A DNA stretch of 19,468 nt, taken from positions 1 through 19,468 of the forward strand of contig CALBUB010000144.1 in NCBI GenBank assembly GCA_937967955.1, given 5' to 3'. Below are positions 7,579 to 14,860 of the stretch, piece by piece. Within the stretch, counting starts at the first letter, position 1. Every line of letters starts with the position of its first letter. The position numbers and the translations under genes were made by a program. The stretch is from an uncultured Bacillota bacterium. Its GTDB lineage: Bacteria > Bacillota > Clostridia > Tissierellales > Tepidimicrobiaceae. Below the pieces are notes generated by a model, which searched no databases, was not told where the DNA came from, and saw only the letters and a list, made by a program, of their open reading frames with translations.

Positions 7579-7596
7579 GTAGGTATCGAACCTCCC
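7579..7596 (-). promoter_or_regulatory. Unusual infA ribosome binding site with spacer hairpin
   Basis: On the minus strand GGGAGG (7591-7596) is followed by TTCGATACCTAC and then ATG. AGGT (7590-7593) can pair with ACCT (7581-7584) over a 5-base loop. This would either occlude part of the Shine-Dalgarno or shorten the effective 12-base spacer. The stem is only 4 bp, so the effect is uncertain. Confidence 0.35.
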
Positions 7597-7608
7597 ACTT
7601 TAACAATT

Positions 7609-7890
7609 TTAAACACTCTCATTAAAAGGTTCTAATAGTTTTCTAATATAAGCATTGTTTATTTCCGTCTGACTTTTCAACTTAGCTTGAAACTCTTTTA
7701 GAACTGTATTGTATATTACTAAATGCTTGACCTTTTTCTTTTTTGGCTTTTCTATCTTCCTCTTATCTCCATCTACAATCAGCACATATTTATCATCTAA
7801 AATTTCTAATATTAAGAACACATTTCCCTTGTCGCGACCAGCTTTTGATTTTACCACTTGCCCGACCTCTAAACCTAGTGTTGAGTCCAT
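7609..7890 (-). CDS. KOW-domain RNA-binding protein, L14e-like
   Basis: This 93-residue basic protein begins MDSTLGLEVGQVVKSKAGRDKGNVFLIL, a KOW motif (GQVVKSKAGRDKG near 10-22), then a lysine cluster (KIEKPKKKKVKHL near 48-60). Small KOW proteins related to archaeal/eukaryotic L14e occur between map and infA in many Firmicutes (YbzG in Bacillus, as I recall). The exact role is unknown; RNA or ribosome binding is inferred. I choose the ATG at 7888-7890, with GGGGGGTGA 5 bases upstream. A GTG at 7899 overlaps that Shine-Dalgarno and is less likely. Here it follows adk directly, with no map. Confidence 0.85.
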   Translation of the reverse strand: MDSTLGLEVGQVVKSKAGRDKGNVFLILEILDDKYVLIVDGDKRKIEKPKKKKVKHLVIYNTVLKEFQAKLKSQTEINNAYIRKLLEPFNESV

Positions 7891-7914
7891 GGACTTCACC
7901 CCCCTATTTAAGGG

Positions 7915-7934
7915 TTGAATAGATATCTATTCAA
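7915..7934. repeat. Perfect 20-base palindrome over the adk stop codon
   Basis: TTGAATAGATATCTATTCAA is its own reverse complement. It covers the last two adk codons, the TAG stop and the start of the 36-base gap to the KOW gene. As RNA it can fold as an 8-bp stem with an ATAT loop. Immediately after it on the minus strand, CCCT-TAAAT-AGGG (7902-7914) could form a second small hairpin that runs into the next Shine-Dalgarno. No T-run follows, so an intrinsic terminator is unlikely. Confidence 0.8.
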
Positions 7935-8568
7935 GGGCTCTAACAATATCTTTAAATACTTCCTCTTTATCCTTGGTTCCATCTACATTTAATAATAACC
8001 CTTTTTCAGCATAATAATCAATAAGAGGCTTAGTTTGTTCAGCATAAACTTCAATTCTTTTTACTACTGTTTCTATTTTATCGTCTTCCCTTTGATAAAG
8101 TTCTCCACCACATTTATCACATATACCCTCTTGCTTGGGAGGGCTAAACTTTACATGGTAAGTAGCCCCACAGTCTTTACATATTCTTCTACCTATAATT
8201 CTTTCAATCAATACTTCTTTATTTGCTTCAATATTTATTACCTTATCAATTTTTAAGGACATGTTCTTTAGTTCTTCATCTAACGCTTCAGCTTGGACTA
8301 CAGTTCTAGGAAAGCCGTCCAATAAAAAGCCCTTTTTGCAGTCATCCTTTGTTAGCCTATCTTTTACAATTGATACTACCAGTTCATCAGGTACTAGTAG
8401 TCCTTTGTTCATATACTCTTCTACTTTTTTACCTAATTCTGTCTTCTCTTTTATATTGGCTCTAAAAATATCACCTGTTGATATGTGGGGTATATTAAAT
8501 TTTTCAACTATAGCTGATGCTTGAGTGCCTTTTCCTGCACCAGGAGGTCCAAGTAATATTAATCTCAA
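7927..8568 (-). CDS. adk: Adenylate kinase (zinc-lid type)
   Basis: Adk interconverts 2 ADP with ATP + AMP. I place the start at TTG 8566-8568 (213 residues). The AGGAG Shine-Dalgarno at 8578-8582 touches the upstream ATG at 8577 with zero spacing but is 9 bases from the TTG, and the product then starts fMet-RLILLGPPGAGKGT like other Adks. In this numbering the P-loop is G7-T15 with Lys13. The LID zinc cysteines are 130, 133, 150 and 153 (CKDCG and CDKCG), the same positions as in the Bacillus zinc enzyme. LLDGFPRT is the NMP-binding signature. The stop lies inside a perfect 20-base palindrome. Confidence 0.95.
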   Translation of the reverse strand: MRLILLGPPGAGKGTQASAIVEKFNIPHISTGDIFRANIKEKTELGKKVEEYMNKGLLVPDELVVSIVKDRLTKDDCKKGFLLDGFPRTVVQAEALDEELKNMSLKIDKVINIEANKEVLIERIIGRRICKDCGATYHVKFSPPKQEGICDKCGGELYQREDDKIETVVKRIEVYAEQTKPLIDYYAEKGLLLNVDGTKDKEEVFKDIVRALE

Positions 8569-8586
8569 TTGAATCATCTCCTATAT

Positions 8587-9861
8587 TTATTTTAAGAAGC
8601 CTTTGTAGTTTCTCATAAGCAGTTCAGCTTCTATTTGTTTAACAGTCTCAAGAACGACACCCACAACAATTATAACAGCCGTTCCACCAAAATTAATGTT
8701 CAATTTAAATAGGTATGACAATATAATTGGCAGTGAAGCTATTAAAGCTAATGACAAGCCTCCTACAAAAGTTAGTCTGGTTATTACCTTATTCAAATGT
8801 TCTGATGTTGGCCTACCAGGTCTTATCCCTGGAATAAAACCACCGTATTGCTGCAGGTTTTTCGCATACTCAACAGTATTAAACTGTACAGCTGTATAGA
8901 AGTATGTGAAGAACATTATTAATAATACATTCAAGATTGAATAAACCCATACACCTACACTTCCTTGTACTGTCAAGTATTTGATTATCCAGTCAGGAAT
9001 ACGGCCTAAGAAGAACAGGGTTATTGTCTGTGGGAATGCTAACAGTGATGTTGAGAATATTACAGGGATCACTCCTGCCATAGATACCTTTAATGGTATA
9101 TGAGTACTTTGTCCCCCATACATTTTTCTTCCAACAACACGCTTTGCATATTGGACTGGAATTCTTCTTTCTCCCTCTTGTAGTAGAATTACTACTGCTA
9201 CAACCAATACTACTACTATTGCAAGGAGTATTAGCTTAACTACATTTATAGCTCCTAGCATTGCCAAGCGTACATAACTAATTACTGTTGATGGAAGGCC
9301 TGAAACTATACCGATAAATATAATTAGTGAAATACCATTTCCAATTCCTTTTTCCGTTATAAGATTACCTATCCACATTAAGAAAGTGGTACCTGCTACT
9401 AATGAGATAATCACTACAGCCTTTTGTACGGGAGTGTCTGCTACAATAGCATTTCCAAGCAAGCCAAAAGTCGTACCTATACCCTGGACAAAGGCTAATA
9501 TTACAGCCCCATATCTGGTATATCTGCTTATTCTCTTTCGGCCCTCTTCTCCTTCCTTAGCCAGCTCCTCCAATCTTGGAATAGCTATTGTAAGAAGCTG
9601 AATTATTATGGAGGCTGTAATATATGGGTATATACTTAAGGCAAATATACTGAAGTTACTTAAAGTACCACCTGATATTATATCAAGAAATTGTAGCAGA
9701 CCACCTTGCCCTGCCTCAAATACTTGTTTAACAATCTCCTTATCCATATATGGCACTGGAATACTAGAGCCTAATCTAATGACTAGTAGCATCAAAAGAG
9801 TGAAGACCATCCTTTTTCTCATCTCTGGTATCTTCCAGGCATTTCTCAAGGTTGAAAACAT
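8587..9861 (-). CDS. secY: Protein translocase subunit SecY
   Basis: SecY (424 residues) forms the pore of the SecYEG translocon in the cytoplasmic membrane. It has about ten hydrophobic spans. TM1 lies near 18-36; the plug and TM2 region (LDIISGGTLSNFSIFALSIYPYITASIIIQLL) at 59-90. The conserved GIGNGISLIIF is at 172-182. A cytoplasmic loop with YAKRVVGRKMYGG and a loop with PGIRPGRPT are SecA/ribosome-contact regions. Its start abuts the rplO stop. It is the standard end of the spc segment. Confidence 0.98.
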   Translation of the reverse strand: MFSTLRNAWKIPEMRKRMVFTLLMLLVIRLGSSIPVPYMDKEIVKQVFEAGQGGLLQFLDIISGGTLSNFSIFALSIYPYITASIIIQLLTIAIPRLEELAKEGEEGRKRISRYTRYGAVILAFVQGIGTTFGLLGNAIVADTPVQKAVVIISLVAGTTFLMWIGNLITEKGIGNGISLIIFIGIVSGLPSTVISYVRLAMLGAINVVKLILLAIVVVLVVAVVILLQEGERRIPVQYAKRVVGRKMYGGQSTHIPLKVSMAGVIPVIFSTSLLAFPQTITLFFLGRIPDWIIKYLTVQGSVGVWVYSILNVLLIMFFTYFYTAVQFNTVEYAKNLQQYGGFIPGIRPGRPTSEHLNKVITRLTFVGGLSLALIASLPIILSYLFKLNINFGGTAVIIVVGVVLETVKQIEAELLMRNYKGFLK

Positions 9862-10311
9862 CTATATCACCTCTGCCTTTCCCCCTGCAGCCTCAATCTT
9901 CTCAATAGCACTCTTGCTGAATTTATGTGCCTTAACTGTTAGTTTTTTCTCTAATTCTCCATCTCCTAGTATCTTTACTCCATCTATTTTAGTTTTTCCT
10001 TTTACTAAGCCCGTTTCGATTAAAAGCTCTGGGGTAATCACAGTATTGTCATCAAATCTGTTTAGATCCTCCACATTCAAAATGGCATATTTTTTAGCAA
10101 ATATATTTGTAAAACCACGCTTTGGCACTCTTCTAATCAAAGGCATTTGTCCACCTTCGAAACCTGGCCTTACTCCTCCTCCAGATCTGGCATTTTGGCC
10201 TTTATGTCCTCTTCCAGAAGTTTTGCCAAGGCCTGAGCTAGTACCTCTTCCAACTCTCTTACGACTTTTTACTTTGCTTCCTTCTGAAGGTCTAATTTCA
10301 TGTAGTCTCAT
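9862..10311 (-). CDS. rplO: 50S ribosomal protein L15
   Basis: L15 (149 residues) starts MRLHEIRPSEGSKVKSRKRVGRG and has the Gly/Arg-rich extended N-terminal arm (GTSSGLGKTSGRGHKGQNARSGGG near 24-47) that threads into 23S rRNA. The globular C-terminus includes VKAHKFSKSAIEKIEAAGGKAEVI. It is a late-stage 50S assembly protein. Its TAG stop is directly followed by the secY ATG with no gap, suggesting translational coupling of secY to rplO. Confidence 0.97.
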   Translation of the reverse strand: MRLHEIRPSEGSKVKSRKRVGRGTSSGLGKTSGRGHKGQNARSGGGVRPGFEGGQMPLIRRVPKRGFTNIFAKKYAILNVEDLNRFDDNTVITPELLIETGLVKGKTKIDGVKILGDGELEKKLTVKAHKFSKSAIEKIEAAGGKAEVI

Positions 10312-10331
10312 GTGTACACCTCCTCCAATAA

Positions 10332-10511
10332 TTAGTCTATTACTTCAACCATGTAGTTTACTTGTTTAATCATACCTCTAATTTGAGGAGTATCTTCTTT
10401 TTCTACTACCTGGCCAATCTTTCTTAATCCTAGTGCTCTTATAGTTCTTCTATGGTTTTCTGGCCTTCCAATAACAGATCTAACCAATTTAATTTTAATT
10501 TTAGCCAACAT
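10332..10511 (-). CDS. rpmD: 50S ribosomal protein L30
   Basis: A 59-codon frame, short but clear, translates to MLAKIKIKLVRSVIGRPENH followed by RRTIRALGLRKIGQVVEKED and ends with NYMVEVID. This matches bacterial uL30 in length (about 60) and in the RSxIGRPxxxRxTxxALGLRKI motif. The ATG at 10509-10511 is preceded by a GGAGGGG Shine-Dalgarno. It fills the gap between rpsE (9 bases upstream) and rplO (20 bases downstream), its usual place. Confidence 0.96.
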   Translation of the reverse strand: MLAKIKIKLVRSVIGRPENHRRTIRALGLRKIGQVVEKEDTPQIRGMIKQVNYMVEVID

Positions 10512-10520
10512 ACTCCCCTC

Positions 10521-11027
10521 CTATTCCATTATTTTTTCTACGGGTATACCTCTGGTCTTTGCAACTTCTTCAGCTGTTCTTAGGCTTTTTAAACCTTCTA
10601 TAGTTGCGTTAACTACATTTCTTGGGTTGTTGGAGCCCAATGATTTTGTCCTTATATCCTTTATTCCTGCTAACTCACATACAGCACGTACTGGACCTCC
10701 TGCAATAACTCCTGTACCTTCTTGGGATGGTTTTAATAGAACTTTACCTGCACCAAATTCTCCTATTACTTCATGTGGTATAGTTGTTCCTACAATAGGA
10801 ACTTTTATAATGTGTTTCTTGGCATCTTGGATTGCTTTTCTAATGGCTTCTGGCACTTCAAGGGCTTTAGCCATACCAACTCCTACATGGCCATTTTCAT
10901 CACCAACAACTACTAAAGCACTAAATCTAAAATTCCTTCCACCTTTTACAACCTTAGCTACACGATTTATGCTAACAACTCTTTCTTTTAAATCTAACTC
11001 GCTAGGATCTACATATAAACGCTCCAT
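10521..11027 (-). CDS. rpsE: 30S ribosomal protein S5
   Basis: S5 (168 residues) has an N-terminal double-stranded-RNA-binding-like domain (KERVVSINRVAKVVKGGRNF near 14-33, GDENGHVGVGMAKA) and a C-terminal domain with GTGVIAGGPVRAVCELAGI and GSNNPRNVVNATIEGL. It takes part in decoding accuracy and mRNA entry; loop 2 is a spectinomycin-resistance site in known bacteria. ATG with GGAGGGA upstream. Confidence 0.97.
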   Translation of the reverse strand: MERLYVDPSELDLKERVVSINRVAKVVKGGRNFRFSALVVVGDENGHVGVGMAKALEVPEAIRKAIQDAKKHIIKVPIVGTTIPHEVIGEFGAGKVLLKPSQEGTGVIAGGPVRAVCELAGIKDIRTKSLGSNNPRNVVNATIEGLKSLRTAEEVAKTRGIPVEKIME

Positions 11028-11044
11028 CCATTTCCCTCCTTCTA

Positions 11045-11413
11045 TTAAAATTTAAGTCCAGCTTCTCTAGCACCTTCAGCAAGCTCTTTTACTTTTCCAT
11101 GATATAGGTATCCACCTCTATCGAAAACTACACTTTCTATTCCCTTTTCAAGAGCTCTTTTAGCAATTAATTGACCTACAAGCCTTGCAGCTTCTTTATT
11201 AGATGTAGATGTTAGTTTATCCCTTAATTCCTTATCCAAAGTTGAAGCTGCAACTAGTGTTCTACCTTCTTCGTCATTTATTATTTGTGCATATATATGC
11301 TTATTGCTTCTGAACACATTTAATCTTGGTCTTTCAGGAGTTCCATAAACTTTTAATCTAACTCTTCTATGTCTTTTCTTCCTTTCTTCATTCCTGTTAA
11401 ATTGCTTAATCAA
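11045..11413 (-). CDS. rplR: 50S ribosomal protein L18
   Basis: L18 (122 residues) has an RKKRHRRVRLKVYGTPERPRL stretch and ends VVFDRGGYLYHGKVKELAEGAREAGLKF, the typical uL18 tail. It binds 5S rRNA with L5. The start is TTG at 11411-11413 with AAGGAG 9 bases upstream. No in-frame ATG or GTG exists nearby that would keep the conserved N-terminus, so TTG is required. Standard place between rplF and rpsE. Confidence 0.96.
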   Translation of the reverse strand: MIKQFNRNEERKKRHRRVRLKVYGTPERPRLNVFRSNKHIYAQIINDEEGRTLVAASTLDKELRDKLTSTSNKEAARLVGQLIAKRALEKGIESVVFDRGGYLYHGKVKELAEGAREAGLKF

Positions 11414-11429
11414 TTCTACTCACTCCTTT

Positions 11430-11969
11430 CTACTTACCAGTCTTACCAGCCTTACGTCTAATTACTTCATCAGCATATTTAACACCTTTGCCCTTGTAAG
11501 GCTCTGGTCTTCTAAAGTCTCTAATTTTAGCTGCTATATTACCTACAAGTTGTTTGTCTATTCCTTTAACTATAATCTGATTTGCACTAGGTACCTCTAT
11601 TTGAATTCCTTCTGGCTCTTCTAACTCTATTGGATGAGAATAACCTAAGTTCAACACTAGCTTTTTGCCTTGTTTTTGAGCTCTGTATCCAGTTCCTACA
11701 ATTTCTAATTTCTTTTCGTAACCTTTTGTTACTCCTTCTATCATGTTGAATATTAATGTTCTTGATAAGCCGTGTAATGATTTATATTTCTTTGAATCAT
11801 TTGGGCGATCAACAACAACTTGATTGTCTACAATTTTTATATCCATTTTAGGATCCAGTTGGGTCTTTAGGGATCCTTTTGGACCTTTTACTTCTACTAA
11901 ATTGCCATTATTTATCTTAACCTCAACACCATTGGGAATGTCTATTGGTTTAATTCCTATTCTTGACAT
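11430..11969 (-). CDS. rplF: 50S ribosomal protein L6
   Basis: L6 (179 residues) starts MSRIGIKPIDIPNGVEVKI and has a second half with GYRAQKQGKKLVLNLGYSHPIE and the C-terminal signature RRPEPYKGKGVKYADEVIRRKAGKTGK. It has two tandem related domains and sits near the sarcin-ricin loop and stalk base. ATG with AGGAGGTG upstream. Confidence 0.97.
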   Translation of the reverse strand: MSRIGIKPIDIPNGVEVKINNGNLVEVKGPKGSLKTQLDPKMDIKIVDNQVVVDRPNDSKKYKSLHGLSRTLIFNMIEGVTKGYEKKLEIVGTGYRAQKQGKKLVLNLGYSHPIELEEPEGIQIEVPSANQIIVKGIDKQLVGNIAAKIRDFRRPEPYKGKGVKYADEVIRRKAGKTGK

Positions 11970-12004
11970 AAGTGCACCTCCTATTCCTGTAGATTAAAGT
12001 AAAA

Positions 12005-12400
12005 TTACCATACGTAGCACAGCACCTCTCCACCTACACGCTCTTTCCTTGCTCTTTTATCTGTCATAACTCCTTTTGAGGTTGAAAGGATTGCTATTCC
12101 AAGACCTCCTAATACTCTTGGAATTTCATCGCTTTTTACATATACTCTAAGACCAGGTTTAGATATTCTCTTAATTCCGCTTATTACCTTTTCCCCGTGC
12201 TTACCGTATTTTAACTCTATTCTAATAATCCCTTGTTTTCCATCCTCAATTACATCAAAGCCTTTAATAAAGCCTTCATCTAACAATATTTGAGCTATCT
12301 CTTTCTTTATGTTAGAGGCAGGAACATCAACGGATTCATGCTTTGCGTTACTACCATTTCTTATTCTTGTTAACATATCTGCAATTGGATCTGTCATCAT
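12005..12400 (-). CDS. rpsH: 30S ribosomal protein S8
   Basis: S8 (131 residues) begins MMTDPIADMLTRIRNGSNAKHESVDVPASNIKK and ends with GVMTDKRARKERVGGEVLCYVW, the nearly invariant S8 tail. S8 is a primary 16S rRNA binder in the 30S platform and the spc operon repressor in E. coli. Two tandem ATGs are possible starts; the first is kept and the difference is one residue. AAGGAGGT lies upstream. Confidence 0.97.
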   Translation of the reverse strand: MMTDPIADMLTRIRNGSNAKHESVDVPASNIKKEIAQILLDEGFIKGFDVIEDGKQGIIRIELKYGKHGEKVISGIKRISKPGLRVYVKSDEIPRVLGGLGIAILSTSKGVMTDKRARKERVGGEVLCYVW

Positions 12401-12429
12401 TTTAAGCTACCTCCTTTCAAAACATTTAA

Positions 12430-12615
12430 CTACCAGCTTGCTTTCTTAACGCCTGGAATTTGACCTTTATATGCTAATTCTCTAAAACAAATACGGCAAA
12501 CTCCATATTTTCTCAAATATCCACGGGGTCTTCCACATATTTTGCATCTATTATACTTTCTAGTACTAAACTTAGGTTTTCTTTTTTGCTTTGCAATGAG
12601 TGCTTTCCTTGCCAA
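12430..12615 (-). CDS. rpsZ: 30S ribosomal protein S14, zinc-binding type Z
   Basis: The 61-residue short S14 has two CxxC pairs at Cys24/Cys27 and Cys40/Cys43 (CKICGRPRGYLRKYGVCRIC), the zinc-binding form found as the housekeeping S14 in many Firmicutes. Some of these bacteria also have a cysteine-free paralogue used when zinc is scarce; none is in this window. The start codon is TTG, with AAGGAGGGA upstream, and the family N-terminus MARKALI begins exactly there. Confidence 0.97.
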   Translation of the reverse strand: MARKALIAKQKRKPKFSTRKYNRCKICGRPRGYLRKYGVCRICFRELAYKGQIPGVKKASW

Positions 12616-12633
12616 TACAGTCTCCCTCCTTCT

Positions 12634-13176
12634 CTATTTTTTAAAGGGCATACCCATAAGTTCTAAAAATGCCTTTGCTTCTTCATCAGTCTTAGCAGTT
12701 GTTACAATGGATATATCTAGTCCTCTAATTCCTTCTACCATGTCGTAATCTATCTCTGGGAATATTAACTGTTCTTTAATTCCTAATGAATAATTTCCTC
12801 TACCATCAAAAGAGGAAGGATTTACTCCTCTAAAGTCTCTAACTCTTGGCAATGAAACATTTACTAATTTATCAAAGAAGTGATACATTCTATCTCCTCT
12901 TAAGGTCACCTTAGCTCCAATATTCATTCCCTTACGAAGCTTAAAGTTAGCAATTGATTTTTTAGCTTTTGTTACAACTGGTTTTTGTCCTGTAATAAGG
13001 GATAATTCCTTTACTGCACTTTCTAGTGCTTTTGGATTATCCTTTGCTTCTCCAAGTCCCATATTTATTACTATTTTTTCAAGTCTTGGAACTTCCATAA
13101 CATTTTTATATTGAAACTTTTCCATCAGTGCTGGTACAACTTCATTTAGATATTTTTCTTTTAATCTGGAAGTCAC
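12634..13176 (-). CDS. rplE: 50S ribosomal protein L5
   Basis: L5 (180 residues, family length 179-180) carries VPRLEKIVINMGLGEA near 28-43, GQKPVVTKAKKSIANFKLRKG, and SFDGRGNYSLGIKEQLIFPEI. It binds 5S rRNA and contacts the P-site tRNA. The start codon is GTG, with AAGGAGGT 7 bases upstream and no better ATG in frame. Standard neighbours rplX and rpsZ. Confidence 0.97.
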   Translation of the reverse strand: MTSRLKEKYLNEVVPALMEKFQYKNVMEVPRLEKIVINMGLGEAKDNPKALESAVKELSLITGQKPVVTKAKKSIANFKLRKGMNIGAKVTLRGDRMYHFFDKLVNVSLPRVRDFRGVNPSSFDGRGNYSLGIKEQLIFPEIDYDMVEGIRGLDISIVTTAKTDEEAKAFLELMGMPFKK

Positions 13177-13202
13177 CTGTATTACCTCCTTTCAGTTCCA
13201 TC

Positions 13203-13517
13203 TTATTTATCTAATACTTCCCCGCATTTTTTACATACTCTAACTTTTTTACCGTCTTCTAATATCTTATAGCCTACTCTAACACCTTTTTTATCTTTGT
13301 CACAATAATACATAACTTTTGATGCATAAATTGGAGCTTCTTTTTTAATTCTACCACCTGGCTGGTTTGCTCCTCTAGGCTTTACGTGTTTAGTTACAAT
13401 GTTTACACCTTCTACAATTACTTTGTTTTCTTTTGGCAAAGCCTTAATAATCTTGCCAGTTTTTCCTTTATCTTTACCGGATACAACAATCACAGTATCT
13501 CCGCTTTTTATACGCAT
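13203..13517 (-). CDS. rplX: 50S ribosomal protein L24
   Basis: L24 (104 residues) opens with a KOW/SH3 fold, MRIKSGDTVIVVSGKDKGKTGKI, followed by VNIVTKHVKPRGANQPGGRI. The C-terminus holds Cys72, Cys95 and Cys98 (CKKCG), a partial zinc-ribbon-like pattern also seen in other Firmicutes L24 proteins. L24 is an assembly initiator of the 50S subunit at the tunnel exit. ATG with GGAGGTG upstream. Confidence 0.97.
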   Translation of the reverse strand: MRIKSGDTVIVVSGKDKGKTGKIIKALPKENKVIVEGVNIVTKHVKPRGANQPGGRIKKEAPIYASKVMYYCDKDKKGVRVGYKILEDGKKVRVCKKCGEVLDK

Positions 13518-13532
13518 ATATTACACCTCCCT

Positions 13533-13901
13533 CTATAGTACCTCTGGTGCCAATGATATTATCCTCATATAATTTCCTCTTCTTAGTTCTCTTGTTACCG
13601 GTCCAAATATACGAGTTCCCGCAGGATTGTTATCATCTTTTAATACAACTGCTGCATTGTCATCGAATCTAATGTAAGAACCATCGGCTCTTCTTACTCC
13701 TTTTTTGGTCCTTACTATTACTGCACGAACCACATCTCCTTTTTTAACAACTCCACCTGGTGTTGCGCTTTTAACAGAGCAAACCACAACATCTCCAATA
13801 TTTGCATACTTCTTATTAGTTCCACCTAACACTCTGATAACTAAAAGCTCTCTCGCACCTGAATTGTCAGCAACCTTTAATCTGCTCTCAGTTTGTATCA
13901 T
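13533..13901 (-). CDS. rplN: 50S ribosomal protein L14
   Basis: L14 has exactly 122 residues, the standard length. It begins MIQTESRLKVADNSGARELLVIRVLGG and ends FGPVTRELRRGNYMRIISLAPEVL. It forms an intersubunit bridge and is the docking site of RsfS in known systems. It is the first gene of the spc segment. No promoter is apparent in the 28-base gap after rpsQ, so transcription probably continues from upstream. Confidence 0.98.
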   Translation of the reverse strand: MIQTESRLKVADNSGARELLVIRVLGGTNKKYANIGDVVVCSVKSATPGGVVKKGDVVRAVIVRTKKGVRRADGSYIRFDDNAAVVLKDDNNPAGTRIFGPVTRELRRGNYMRIISLAPEVL

Positions 13902-13929
13902 ATATTACCCTCCTTTCCAGGTATAAGGA

Positions 13930-14184
13930 CTATTTTGCTTTTTCTATTATTTCTACTAATCTCCAACGTTTTTCTTTGCTTAATGGTCTAGTCTCCATAA
14001 TTTTAACTATGTCACCAATTTTGCATTCATTGTTTTCATCATGGGCTTTAAACTTTGTAGTTCTTCTTATTTGCTTTTTATATAAAGGATGAGTTACAAG
14101 GGTTTCAACTGCTACCACAATAGTTTTATCCATTTTATCACTTACAACTTTTCCAATTCTTACTTTACGTCTTCCTCTTTCCAT
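13930..14184 (-). CDS. rpsQ: 30S ribosomal protein S17
   Basis: S17 (84 residues) is an OB-fold primary 16S binder with KVRIGKVVSDKMDKTIVVAVE and THPLYKKQIRRTTKFKAHDE, both family hallmarks, then KIGDIVKIMETRPLSKEKRWRLVEI. The ATG has GGAGG about 11 bases upstream, slightly long. Normal length and context at the end of the S10 segment. Confidence 0.97.
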   Translation of the reverse strand: MERGRRKVRIGKVVSDKMDKTIVVAVETLVTHPLYKKQIRRTTKFKAHDENNECKIGDIVKIMETRPLSKEKRWRLVEIIEKAK

Positions 14185-14190
14185 ACGAGG

Positions 14191-14397
14191 TTATACCTCC
14201 TTTCCTATGCCTAATTCTCTTTCTCTCATAATAGTTTTTATTCTAGCAATATCTTTTCTTACTGCTTTTATTCTCATAGGATTATCCAACTGTCCAGTGG
14301 CTAATTGAAAACGCAAATTAAATAGTTCGTTTTTTAATTCCATTAGCTTTTCATTTAGCTCCTTATCCGACATTTGGCGAATTTCTTTAGCCTTCAT
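14191..14397 (-). CDS. rpmC: 50S ribosomal protein L29
   Basis: L29 (68 residues) reads MKAKEIRQMSDKELNEKLMELKNELF, then LRFQLATGQLDNPMRIKAVRKDIARIKTI, a two-helix protein at the tunnel exit beside L23. I choose the ATG at 14395-14397 by family alignment (usual length 63-70). An in-frame extension of 11 residues upstream lies entirely within rplP. GGTGAGG just before the ATG can act as the Shine-Dalgarno, inside the rplP coding end. rpsQ follows after 6 bases. Confidence 0.95.
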   Translation of the reverse strand: MKAKEIRQMSDKELNEKLMELKNELFNLRFQLATGQLDNPMRIKAVRKDIARIKTIMRERELGIGKEV

Positions 14398-14830
14398 TAG
14401 CCTCACCACCCTTTTCCTGTGCATCATCACGAGTCACAAACTTTGTTTTTATAGGCAATTTGTGTGATGCCAATCTCATGGCTTCTCTTGCTACTTCTTC
14501 TGGTACTCCAGCCATTTCAAATAGGATTCTTCCTGGTTTAACTACTGCTACCCAGTATTCTGGAGAGCCTTTACCAGCACCCATTCTTGTTTCAGCTGGC
14601 TTTGCTGTAACAGGCTTATCTGGGAATATTTTAATCCAGATGTTTCCGCCCCTTCTTACGTATCTTGTCATAGCACGTCTAGCTGCTTCTATTTGATTGG
14701 ATGTAATCCATGCTGGTTCCAAAGCTTGCAAACCATAATCACCATAAGCTAACTTATTGCCTCTTGTTGCCTTACCTTTCATTCTACCTCTATGAACTCT
14801 ACGATATTTTACTCTTTTAGGCATTAACAT
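14387..14830 (-). CDS. rplP: 50S ribosomal protein L16
   Basis: L16 begins MLMPKRVKYRRVHRGRMKGKA and contains ALEPAWITSNQIEAARRAMTRYVRRGG and the GAGKGSPEYWVAVVKPGRILFEM region. It binds near the A-site tRNA elbow. The first ATG (14828-14830) has GGAGG 8 bases upstream, so I keep MLMPKR over MPKR, giving 147 residues. Its last codons overlap the start of rpmC by 11 bases, implying coupling. Confidence 0.97.
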   Translation of the reverse strand: MLMPKRVKYRRVHRGRMKGKATRGNKLAYGDYGLQALEPAWITSNQIEAARRAMTRYVRRGGNIWIKIFPDKPVTAKPAETRMGAGKGSPEYWVAVVKPGRILFEMAGVPEEVAREAMRLASHKLPIKTKFVTRDDAQEKGGEANEG

Positions 14831-14860
14831 TTTACCTTCCTCCTTCCTACAGCTAATTAG

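Noticed and set aside
7581..7593. GGTTCGATACC resembles a tRNA T-arm.
   Set aside because: No acceptor, D or anticodon stems around it; it lies within the infA ribosome-site spacer.
9608..10369. Long plus-strand open frame of 253 codons opposite secY, rplO and part of rpmD.
   Set aside because: It is antisense to certain genes, has Pro/Leu/Ser-rich composition typical of shadow frames, no recognisable domain and no convincing ribosome site.
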